Source: Rhodospirillaceae bacterium
GTDB lineage: Bacteria; Pseudomonadota; Alphaproteobacteria; Rhodospirillales; JABHCV01
Length of the DNA: 62,560 nt
Assembly: GCA_013204045.1 (NCBI GenBank)
Contig: JABMOQ010000011.1
Location: 1-62,560 of the forward strand
Direction of reading: 5' to 3'
A model generated the notes under the pieces. The model did no database searches. It was not told where the DNA came from and saw only the letters and a program-made list of their open reading frames with translations. Position numbers and translations under genes: made by a program. This document shows, piece by piece, positions 54,127 through 62,042 of the stretch (position 1 is the stretch's first letter; every line of letters begins with the position of its first letter).

Positions 54127-54954
54127 CTAGTCTGCTGATTTTACTTTAATTTGCGCGGTCTTATATCGAATAGCAAGCCAGCCAAAATAACCAACAAGCA
54201 ACATTATGGCTGCGCTACCCATGGTTAAGGAGCCAAGGGTCGGCACCATTGGTGTGTAACCGGAAACCATCTTGGCATAGAGCCATTCCGGTACGGTCTG
54301 GTCGGCACCGGTGGTAAACATCGAAAGTGGAAAATTTCCCCAAGAGAGAAGAAATGCAAAAAGCCCGCCAGAGACAATTCCCGGAGATAAAATGGGAAGG
54401 GTAATTTCTCGCAAGACCTGCAGGCGAGTCGCCCCAAGGTCGAAGGCGGCCTCTTCGAGAGCCGGGTCAAAGCTGTAAACCTGGATGGATATAATCAGAA
54501 TCACGATGGGAACGATCCACACCATATGGGCGAAGACAGCAGTTTGCCAACTGGGGATGATGCCGAGCGATGAAAACCACAGCAGAAGGGCAAGTCCAAG
54601 GACTGCTTGCGGGAAGAAAATTGGCAACAGGACAAGGCGCTGGTAAAGTTTTCGACCGCTCCATTCATAGCGCGCGAATGCCAGGGCACCGAAGAAGGCC
54701 AGTATCACTGAGAATATGGTGACCAGCAAAGCAACCGTCAGTGATGTCCACAACAAATCACGCACCGAAAGGGATGTGCTTGCTTTTTCATACCATCGCA
54801 TTGTCCATGCCGCGATTGGAAACTGGAAGTATCGTTGTTTCGAAAATGAAGCCAACACCACCGCTACCATGGGGATGTACAGGAACCCGATGACACATGT
54901 CGTCCAAATGACAATAAGGTTTCTGGCAAGTCGGCGTTTGCGCTGTTCGTTCAT
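54127..54954 (-). CDS. potC: Polyamine-type ABC permease PotC-like (system 3, BMC-linked)
   Basis: Permease of 275 aa with six membrane segments, EAA loop EEAAFDLGATRLQVLREITLP and SWGNFPLSMFTTGADQTVP. It starts 3 bp after the potB stop. The system 3 operon order is potD-A-B-C followed by the SDR, linking import to the BMC pathway. Confidence 0.92.
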   Translation of the reverse strand: MNEQRKRRLARNLIVIWTTCVIGFLYIPMVAVVLASFSKQRYFQFPIAAWTMRWYEKASTSLSVRDLLWTSLTVALLVTIFSVILAFFGALAFARYEWSGRKLYQRLVLLPIFFPQAVLGLALLLWFSSLGIIPSWQTAVFAHMVWIVPIVILIISIQVYSFDPALEEAAFDLGATRLQVLREITLPILSPGIVSGGLFAFLLSWGNFPLSMFTTGADQTVPEWLYAKMVSGYTPMVPTLGSLTMGSAAIMLLVGYFGWLAIRYKTAQIKVKSAD

Positions 54955-54957
54955 TTT

Positions 54958-55827
54958 TTACCGCCGACCGATAATCTGATCTAGATCAATTCTACGAAAC
55001 AATAAAAAGACGACGACACCTGAGAGTCCAATCAACATAACGGAAAGAACGGAACCCTTGGGCCAATTCTGGGCGAAGGTGAATGCGCTTTCAATATCAT
55101 CGGCGATCATGACCACGGCTTGCCCACCAAGAATTTTTGCCTCCGCAAGTGAGCCGAGCGACAGAATAAACGTCAAAATTCCGCCAATCATAATGCCGGG
55201 CATAGAGAGCGGCAATTCGACTTCCCAGAATATTTCCCATCGGGAAGCGCCAAGATCTGATGCCGCATCTTTCAGGCTTTCAGGCACCATGGAAATGCCA
55301 GAGACAAGGGGAAACAGCATGAACGGAAGGTAAACGTAAACGAGGCCAAGAACGATTGACGGAACCGTATACAATAATCCGGAAGCCGAAACATCGAACA
55401 GATATTTGAGCGAACCATCGAGAATACCGTTCTTAAGCAGGATCAAGACCCAACCAAAAAGACGAATGTTTTCCGAAATCAGCAAGGGCAGAATGATAAG
55501 CGCCGTAACAAGATTGGCCCAAGGCCCAAAAATTTTTGCCATCCCATAAGCCATCGGGTAGCAGACCAGAAATAATATAACCACGGCTGTGGATGCCAGG
55601 AAAAGAGACCAGAAAAATGAGATATAATAGCTATCAGCAACGACTGAAACGTAATTTTCTAGGCTCGGGACTTGAAGCAGAGAGAACGTATGAGCCGGCA
55701 TGAAACTGTAGCCAATCACCATCGCTAATGGGCCGGCAAAGCCAATAAGCAAAAACACGGAAGCGGGGATGGCCGCTAGCCTGCCCGGATTTATCCGCCA
55801 TATACTTGATTTATTACCCGTAGCCAT
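54958..55827 (-). CDS. potB: Polyamine-type ABC permease PotB-like (system 3, BMC-linked)
   Basis: Permease of 289 aa, six membrane segments, EAA loop KDAASDLGASRWEIFWEVELP with the SLGSLAEAKILGGQ segment after it. It starts 5 bp after potA and is tightly packed in the operon. Confidence 0.92.
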   Translation of the reverse strand: MATGNKSSIWRINPGRLAAIPASVFLLIGFAGPLAMVIGYSFMPAHTFSLLQVPSLENYVSVVADSYYISFFWSLFLASTAVVILFLVCYPMAYGMAKIFGPWANLVTALIILPLLISENIRLFGWVLILLKNGILDGSLKYLFDVSASGLLYTVPSIVLGLVYVYLPFMLFPLVSGISMVPESLKDAASDLGASRWEIFWEVELPLSMPGIMIGGILTFILSLGSLAEAKILGGQAVVMIADDIESAFTFAQNWPKGSVLSVMLIGLSGVVVFLLFRRIDLDQIIGRR

Positions 55828-55832
55828 GGAAT

Positions 55833-56906
55833 TTATTCACTCACCAAGATTGAATCTTCCGGTCGCCAGCCAAGCGCAACGGTATCCCCAAAGGTTCCGT
55901 CGAAAACCTCGTCCTGCAAACGTTCGACCAGCCATTGGTCACCAGAAGGCGAGCGTATCTGGTATTGCATGCGCGAGCCTAGCGCATAGTCATTAAAAAA
56001 TTTCCCATGCATGATATTTGGCAGTCCGGACGCAGCCGGGCCCAACTTCATAACTTCGGGCCGCACGATCAGGTAACCCCGGCTGAATTGATCGGGCATA
56101 GACTTAACTTCGAATGTGCCTTCTCCTTTAATGTCGCGCACGGTCATATCTCCGGCGGCTTCAACTTCAAGCGTGTTTACCTCGCCCATAAACTGGGCGA
56201 CAAACTTGTTTATAGGTTTGTTATAAATTTCATTGGGGGTGCCGATCTGGACAAGAGCGCCGTCCTTCATGATGCCTATACGGTCGGACATCACCATTGC
56301 TTCTTCCAACGAGTGTGTAATATAGACAAATGTTTTTCCGGTCTCCCGATGAATATCCTTAAGTTCTTTTTCAAGTGCTTTTCGCAGCCTGAAATCGAGT
56401 GCCGAAAGTGGCTCGTCGAAGAATAAAATTTCCGGGTCAAACGCCAAGGCCCTGGCAAGCGCGACACGCTGGCGCTCTCCGCCTGAACATTGGTTGACAC
56501 CCTTGTCATAAAAATCTAGCGGAAGGTGTAGCTGTTCAAGCAGGGCCATTGCCCGTTCACGCCTAACCGCAGGCGCGACTTTTGCAATCTTCAAGGGGAA
56601 TTCGATATTTTCGCCAACGTTGCGATGAGGGAATAGGGCTAAATTCTGAAACACCATGCACGTCGGGCGTTTATTGGCGGGAACATCGTTAAGCCGCGTT
56701 CCCTTAAGTATGATATCGCCGCTGGTGGGCAGGTCCATACCCACCAGCAAGCGAATCATCGTTGTCTTTCCCGACCCCGAAGGGCCGACAAGGGTGAAAA
56801 ACTCTCCTTCGGCTATCTGTAAATCAACCTCGCTTACAGCGGTAAATTCACCGAACTTCTTTGTGAGTCCTTTTAGCTCAAGAAACGTCTCAGCCTTGTC
56901 TTTCAT
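55833..56906 (-). CDS. potA: Polyamine-type ABC ATP-binding protein (system 3, BMC-linked)
   Basis: ABC ATPase of 357 aa. Walker A is GPSGSGKTTMIRLL, signature [16 protein letters not shown] (Cys before SGGE is unusual but tolerated), Walker [14 protein letters not shown]-loop YITHSLEEAM, with a C-terminal TOBE domain. It lies 47 bp after potD, the usual gap behind a binding-protein gene. Confidence 0.93.
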   Translation of the reverse strand: MKDKAETFLELKGLTKKFGEFTAVSEVDLQIAEGEFFTLVGPSGSGKTTMIRLLVGMDLPTSGDIILKGTRLNDVPANKRPTCMVFQNLALFPHRNVGENIEFPLKIAKVAPAVRRERAMALLEQLHLPLDFYDKGVNQCSGGERQRVALARALAFDPEILFFDEPLSALDFRLRKALEKELKDIHRETGKTFVYITHSLEEAMVMSDRIGIMKDGALVQIGTPNEIYNKPINKFVAQFMGEVNTLEVEAAGDMTVRDIKGEGTFEVKSMPDQFSRGYLIVRPEVMKLGPAASGLPNIMHGKFFNDYALGSRMQYQIRSPSGDQWLVERLQDEVFDGTFGDTVALGWRPEDSILVSE

Positions 56907-56953
56907 ATATCCTCCCGAATCGGTAAAGCCAATTTACTGCTAACCAGCAGGCA

Positions 56954-58108
56954 TCAGCTTTCGCGCTCGCGCTTGGCTGCGGAATAGATATCGTACATTT
57001 CCGCATAATCCGGGTTGATGTCGTAATCGGTTGAATTGGACATTTCTTCTTCAAGGGTATCCCACTGGATAGCGTCCAGCTCTTCCTTGTTGAATTGTGC
57101 CAATACCTTCGACGACCCCATCTGGGTTACCGGATTGTAGGTACCTTCAGCGAATGCCACTTTCTTCGAGACATCAGCCCGTTGCACGTAGGCCAGGAAT
57201 TCTTCAGCAAGTGGTGACGGATCGGGATTATTGACGACCGAAGTCAGCTCGATCCAGACGATGCCGCCCTTGCCGTTCATCGGACCCGACTTAGGCGTGA
57301 TGCCACGGACCTGCTTGGCGCCATCGAAGCGAGCCGGAGACGCCGTGTAGGTGCCGCCAGTGAAGTAGGCATCAATTTCACCATTGATGAGGGCCAGATT
57401 CATCTGAACCAGATCATCCGTAAGCAGTTTAGCGCCATTGAATATCTGCTTACACACCTTGGCATAGGCTGCAACTTCCGCCTTCGAGTGCTTCTTGAAA
57501 GGATCGACGCCGGCAGTAACGCACATGTGATAAATGTTCCAGTTATCGTATGTCAGAATGCCGTACTTGCCCTTCATCTTGGGGTCCAGGAACACATTGA
57601 AGCCTTGGTCTTCGCCCATGGCCCGCGAGATTTTGTTGGTGTTGACGACGAAGTTGAAGGGGCCGAACCGCTGGGTCATGCCGAGCAGATCTTTGCCTGC
57701 CTTGTCCATGGCCCACGAATAAGGCGGGTGAAACTCCGACATCATGTCTTTGTACATGGGCTCGAACCGTTCGCGCGAAATCGGCTTGATGAGTCCTTCC
57801 GGATACATCATTTCCCGGGCCCACGGATTGTTAAGGTTGATCAAATCCCAGACTTTTGTTTCACCGGCCCTGAGGCGGTTAACGGCATCAGGATCAGAAG
57901 TCAGGCCTTCGGCACGAACTTTAGCGCCAAACTCGCGGCGGAATGGGTCAAGAACATCATCTGAGTTGTAACCTTCCCAACAATAAATGTTGAGTTCCTT
58001 ATCTCGCGCGGCGTGGGCAAGTCGGGGTAATGTTCCGGCTGCAGCAGCGGCGGCCCATACACCTGTTTGCTGCAAGAAGTTTCGACGATTAATGCGATTT
58101 TTAAACAT
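56954..58108 (-). CDS. potD: Tat-exported PotD-like binding protein (system 3, BMC-linked)
   Basis: Binding protein of 384 aa. The leader has a twin-arginine motif INRRNFLQ (Arg8-Arg9), a long alanine-rich core and a cleavage site AHA near residues 31-33, indicating Tat export; the other two PotD proteins of this window use Sec. The mature protein starts ELNIYCWEGYNSDDVLDPF, the polyamine-binding family hallmark. The ligand is probably the amine that feeds the compartment (inference). GGGAG precedes the start. The 256-bp region 58109-58364 upstream is AT-rich; no motif recognised. Confidence 0.92.
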   Translation of the reverse strand: MFKNRINRRNFLQQTGVWAAAAAAGTLPRLAHAARDKELNIYCWEGYNSDDVLDPFRREFGAKVRAEGLTSDPDAVNRLRAGETKVWDLINLNNPWAREMMYPEGLIKPISRERFEPMYKDMMSEFHPPYSWAMDKAGKDLLGMTQRFGPFNFVVNTNKISRAMGEDQGFNVFLDPKMKGKYGILTYDNWNIYHMCVTAGVDPFKKHSKAEVAAYAKVCKQIFNGAKLLTDDLVQMNLALINGEIDAYFTGGTYTASPARFDGAKQVRGITPKSGPMNGKGGIVWIELTSVVNNPDPSPLAEEFLAYVQRADVSKKVAFAEGTYNPVTQMGSSKVLAQFNKEELDAIQWDTLEEEMSNSTDYDINPDYAEMYDIYSAAKRERES

Positions 58109-58364
58109 TTTTAGTCTCCCTGTTGATTTTACCTATGTTGTTGCCTGTTTTTTTTATTTTGCCTTTTGAGTATCCGATTGGTGACCTGTTCTTGTTCCCA
58201 TTCAATCAACTGCACTCTTAAAAATCAAAGCCTAAGAGCGAGAGATGATTAGTGCTTGAAAACAAACAAAATGCCACCCCAAAGTGAACAATATGCCCGT
58301 CGAAGACACCCGTCTTGACCCTTGAAGGGCGGTTCTTGACACGAAGAAAACTGCCAGTTTCCGG

Positions 58365-59060
58365 TCAATTCAGCCCCATCATGACCTTAAGTTCCGCCGA
58401 TGACATGACGTGGCAGTAGATCATGTTAAGGATTTCAAGCTCTTTTTCGTGCAATTCCAACGAACCTGCTGCGCAACAATCCTCGAGGACAATGACGCTA
58501 AAGCTTTCATCGGCCAAACTTCGTACGGTCGAAGAGATGCATTGGTCCGTAAAGATGCCACAACAGATAACATTTTTGATGCCTATATTATTGAGGATCA
58601 GCCTCAAATTCGTTCCCGTAAGGGCTGAATCGGTGGTCTTTGTGACACAAATTTCGTCCCCCTGCGGGGCCAGAGTGTCGACCATCTGAGACGGTTGATC
58701 GTTCTTGGGCAGCAGCAAATTGTTCCAACCGGGCATTTTTTGGCTCAGCGACCTGTCGCGGCCATCTGCAGTATGGCAGGCAATACGGGCAAACAGGCAC
58801 TCGATATCATGACTGCGAAACAAATTGAGGAGCCCCTGGGTGCGGGGAATGACTTGCTGATGCATGCGTTCATGAAAGGGGTTCCAGGCATCGAAGCGGC
58901 TTTTTTCTTCATCGCTGAGGCTGTCACGGTCCGAACGTTGCAGATACGTGTTCTGTATGTCGATAACCAGCAGCGCTGTTTCCTCCGGCTTCAGAACCAA
59001 GTCTTCGGGTTCCGGGGCCCCGTCGTAATAGATCGAGCGATAATCCGTTTTCCAATTCAC
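58365..59060 (-). CDS. Isochorismatase-like cysteine hydrolase
   Basis: Cysteine hydrolase of 231 aa with the triad Asp in LVIDIQNTY, Lys in CVTKTTDSALTG and Cys in IFTDQCISSTVRSL. The cis-peptide region preceding the Cys is normal. This family contains nicotinamidases, ureidoacrylate and carbamoyl-amine hydrolases; isochorismate itself is unlikely. It follows the diol dehydratase small subunit by 36 bp, so it may release an amine or alcohol from an amide precursor for the pathway. Substrate unknown. Confidence 0.88.
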   Translation of the reverse strand: MNWKTDYRSIYYDGAPEPEDLVLKPEETALLVIDIQNTYLQRSDRDSLSDEEKSRFDAWNPFHERMHQQVIPRTQGLLNLFRSHDIECLFARIACHTADGRDRSLSQKMPGWNNLLLPKNDQPSQMVDTLAPQGDEICVTKTTDSALTGTNLRLILNNIGIKNVICCGIFTDQCISSTVRSLADESFSVIVLEDCCAAGSLELHEKELEILNMIYCHVMSSAELKVMMGLN

Positions 59061-59096
59061 GCGTATAGTCCTCCCATTCGCGGTTGTTGATTTTTT

Positions 59097-59525
59097 TCAG
59101 TATCTGGCGGCAAACAGGCCACGGCGATCATAAACATCGGCCGCTTCTTCTATAAAGGCAGCCAAAATTTCTGCCTGGAATTCATCGCGCAAGCGCTTTG
59201 CGGCGGCAATAATTGCTTGTTTATCGCTTGCTCGGCCCGGGCGTAGGATCTCGTATATTTCCATGATAATCGGTTGCGGAATACGGGCCATTTCGGATGC
59301 CCGCTCGAAATTCCGGGCCAGCTCATTGCGGCCAACTGAACTGGCGATTTCAGCCTGCTGGAGAAGAGCTTGCGGCGTGATCCGCAGATCCTCCATCGTG
59401 ACATCGCCACTGACCAGGGCGTCGAGGGTCAGTTCCTCCAGTGGCTTGCCGCGTGCGCCCCTGACCAGATCGGGGCGTTTTTCGGCAAGGGGATAGTCGG
59501 CAGCGGAAAGTGGTTTGCGGGTCAT
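59097..59525 (-). CDS. B12-dependent diol dehydratase small subunit (PduE-like)
   Basis: Small subunit of propanediol/glycerol dehydratase, 142 aa. It matches the body of PduE closely: DYPLAEKRPDLVR, DLRITPQALLQQAEIA, GRNELARNFERASE and IYEILRP. Compared with Salmonella PduE (about 170 aa) it lacks the N-terminal 30 or so residues that serve as a compartment-targeting helix. It begins right at the conserved core. Its ATG overlaps the large-subunit stop by 4 bp, ensuring balanced production. Confidence 0.92.
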   Translation of the reverse strand: MTRKPLSAADYPLAEKRPDLVRGARGKPLEELTLDALVSGDVTMEDLRITPQALLQQAEIASSVGRNELARNFERASEMARIPQPIIMEIYEILRPGRASDKQAIIAAAKRLRDEFQAEILAAFIEEAADVYDRRGLFAARY

Positions 59526-61804
59526 GGCATATCCTCGCTGAATGTTACCTCGACAGCTTCCGGGCTTGCGCCGTCTTCTGTCATTTCTGTCTCGATGGCA
59601 TAGGTTAAAGCTACGCGCGCATGAAAACGTGCGCCAAGTGCCTCGCCATGGGTCGGAACCACAATAGGGTCGGGCATATTGCCCGTGGCATAAATTGCCG
59701 CGTTTCGCCCCAAACCACGGTAATGCTCGAGAGTGGTAATCGGCGCATTAGAAAACAATTCCAGATTGTTATGGGGCAGCCGTTCTTTTTGATGAATGAC
59801 GGCGGTGCCCTTGGCCTGCAAACCAATGCCAATACCTGAGCCGGAAAGTTTTGCCGCCGTCAGGCCCAGGAAAGACGTGTCCGCCGTATGCCGGCAGCGG
59901 ATGATCCGCATGGTAGCGTTTTCAGAGGCAATGCCCGCCTGTATCTCGGCAAGAACGCGGCTTAACGGGTGTCCGGCCAGGGTTCGAAAAAGTTTGCCCC
60001 CAAATCCGGGGCTCAACGCGACCAGCACTTCGCCAGGATCCGTTCCGGCTTCTGCTGGCCCAATCGTGTGGTAGTTGATGCGCCGGGATTCATCGGGCTC
60101 ATAGATTGCTTCTGCACGCAACACGCCCTCGCGGTCAAGAACATCGCGAATAGCAGCCAGTTCCTGTCGTCGCTCCTCGCTGAGGCGGTAGCCGGTTCCC
60201 GGGCCCTGATATGAATTGGGATCGTTAATAGCGCTGATGATCCGGCGATCACGGACGATGGCCGAGGTCTGAAGATAGTCGCCCGAGACGCGAAGCTTGA
60301 CGAGAAAAAGAAGATTTTCTGCTTCTTCGACGAACCCTCCCTTGTGAAGCGATCGAATGACATCAACCACAGTGATCCCGCGATCCTTGATCTGCTCGCT
60401 GATCCCGGCCACCGCGCGTGGCAAGTAGCTTTCTGTATCGTCCGATCCGGATGCCACGGCGACCGATTGTTTCATGGTTTCGTTCGCCGTAGATAACCCA
60501 AGGTCTTCGTGCACGAAAGCCAGCGCTTCAATAGCCTGTTTGCGTAACGAAAACGCCGTAGCCTCTTCTACGGAAGTAAGGCCTCCGTCGGCCTCAAAAT
60601 CCCGTTGCAAGACTAGAAAGTCTTCCATCTCTTCACCGTTAAAGGATGATGGATTAAAAGAATTGTCGTACTTCAGAATGCTTCCGAAGCCTGAACAGAT
60701 TAAATCCGAACCCGCTATCAGGAGTGGTAGGATTTTAGCACCGACGCGGATCTCTGATTCCGAATGCCGCGCATCGTTGCCGGAGGCACATTCCAGATCA
60801 AGCCATACGGCCAGAAGGTTCTCCGCCATCAGTTCGCGAACCCCGCCGGGCATGGTCGAAGCAAGCGGTGCACCATCTATGCCACCGTTCTGGGTTCCCT
60901 GCGATCCCATACCACGCTGCACACAAAGGCATCGTGCTTCAAGATAGAGCAAAGATTTTGACTCGTGAAAGCCCATCAGCAATTCAGAAGCCGCGCCCGA
61001 CGTACAACGCATCTTGACGCCGCGCGAAGCATAAGCCGCCGCCAGCCAGGTTTTAGACCAGGGTGTGTCGTCGCCATCAACGAAGGCGCTCTCGGTGCCA
61101 TAGACGGACACGGTTTCCGCGTACGATGTGAACCCGGCCATGCCGATTTCCAGCTCTTCCGCTTCCTCGCTCGAGCACTGAAACAGGGTGCCTGCACGCC
61201 CCACAGAAGAGCCGACGCAACAAGCCAATGCATTTGACCATGCATTGCGTGAAACCCGCATTGTCGTCTCGATTTCGTCAAAACCAAAGGCAACGGCAAT
61301 GGCAGCATCGGCGCTGAGTTGCAGCGGATCATCCTTGGCATTGGTCACATGGGCCTGATTTCCGGGGGTTTGGCGGGCTCGCATTTTTGAGTAAGAAAAG
61401 CTGATTTCCATGGCGTTAAGCTGGGCAACGACTTCGGCGAGTTTTGCCGGGGTCATGCCCCTGGCCAGGCGCGTTAGTTGCGTCCGCGGAACGTTCATAT
61501 CAACCAGCATCCGCGCCAGCTCCGGCGACGGCATTGCCATTGCTTCTTCTGCGACTTCAATATCGAGATGATGACGGGCAATAAACGCGTCGATCATGTC
61601 AAAGTCCTTGGCGGCGACTCCGTCCATCGACGCGATCTCACCGTCGATGATTGAGATGCCCGGTTGGGGGTCTTGAGCACCTGAAAATGCAGAAAACCCG
61701 TTTTCTGGATCTTCAACGGCGAACTGATCGAGCCTGAGCGGCCGATCATCCCAGTCAGAAAACCGCCGCCAGCGATTGGCACCGTATGAATATGAGTCGC
61801 TCAT
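59522..61804 (-). CDS. B12-dependent diol/glycerol dehydratase, fused large and medium subunits
   Basis: Adenosylcobalamin-dependent dehydratase of 760 aa converting 1,2-propanediol (or glycerol) to aldehyde. Residues about 1-560 match PduC and 590-760 match PduD (LSGSGIGIGLQAKGTAVIHQ), fused through a short linker. All seven active-site and metal residues of the Klebsiella enzyme are kept with a +9 offset: Gln150, His152, Glu179, Glu230, Gln305, Asp344, Ser371. The fusion removes the usual N-terminal targeting helix of PduD. GGGCAGG lies upstream of the ATG. No reactivase (DdrA/DdrB) is seen in the window. Confidence 0.95.
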   Translation of the reverse strand: MSDSYSYGANRWRRFSDWDDRPLRLDQFAVEDPENGFSAFSGAQDPQPGISIIDGEIASMDGVAAKDFDMIDAFIARHHLDIEVAEEAMAMPSPELARMLVDMNVPRTQLTRLARGMTPAKLAEVVAQLNAMEISFSYSKMRARQTPGNQAHVTNAKDDPLQLSADAAIAVAFGFDEIETTMRVSRNAWSNALACCVGSSVGRAGTLFQCSSEEAEELEIGMAGFTSYAETVSVYGTESAFVDGDDTPWSKTWLAAAYASRGVKMRCTSGAASELLMGFHESKSLLYLEARCLCVQRGMGSQGTQNGGIDGAPLASTMPGGVRELMAENLLAVWLDLECASGNDARHSESEIRVGAKILPLLIAGSDLICSGFGSILKYDNSFNPSSFNGEEMEDFLVLQRDFEADGGLTSVEEATAFSLRKQAIEALAFVHEDLGLSTANETMKQSVAVASGSDDTESYLPRAVAGISEQIKDRGITVVDVIRSLHKGGFVEEAENLLFLVKLRVSGDYLQTSAIVRDRRIISAINDPNSYQGPGTGYRLSEERRQELAAIRDVLDREGVLRAEAIYEPDESRRINYHTIGPAEAGTDPGEVLVALSPGFGGKLFRTLAGHPLSRVLAEIQAGIASENATMRIIRCRHTADTSFLGLTAAKLSGSGIGIGLQAKGTAVIHQKERLPHNNLELFSNAPITTLEHYRGLGRNAAIYATGNMPDPIVVPTHGEALGARFHARVALTYAIETEMTEDGASPEAVEVTFSEDMP

Positions 61805-61858
61805 TTTTGGACCTGCCCGTTATAAAAACGAGGTCAGGGTTGAACATACCGTCCGGGC

Positions 61859-61936
61859 GCGTCAACCTAAATCGTATATATTAAGGATATCCCCCGAAGG
61901 GAGAGGTCAGAGATTCGTATCCTCTTGGACGCGCCA
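61859..61936 (+). pseudogene. Decayed tRNA-Arg(CCG)-like sequence
   Basis: A 78-base stretch has tRNA order and spacing. A 5' GCGTCAA can pair with 3' TGGACGC (6 of 7), followed by GCCA. The T-arm AGAGA-TTCGTAT-CCTCT is nearly canonical. The anticodon-loop area CCCCGAA resembles the CCG loop of alphaproteobacterial tRNA-Arg as I remember it, but U33 is C, the anticodon stem is mismatched and the D-arm has lost its stem. It is most likely a dead tRNA or an island-end duplication. It lies 54 bp upstream of the dehydratase gene start. Confidence 0.4.
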
Positions 61937-62042
61937 TTTTATCAAAGGGTTAGCATAAATACGCAAGTGATCAGCCCCCATCAGGATGGTTCAGTTCGTA
62001 AGTTAGAATCTGGCGCAAGTTTACGGCGCGGGTGGTCTGGCG

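Noticed and set aside
61805-61860. Cobalamin riboswitch ahead of the B12-dependent dehydratase
   Set aside because: The leader is short and I could not find a B12-box-like element. Such riboswitches usually control synthesis or uptake genes rather than B12-using enzymes.
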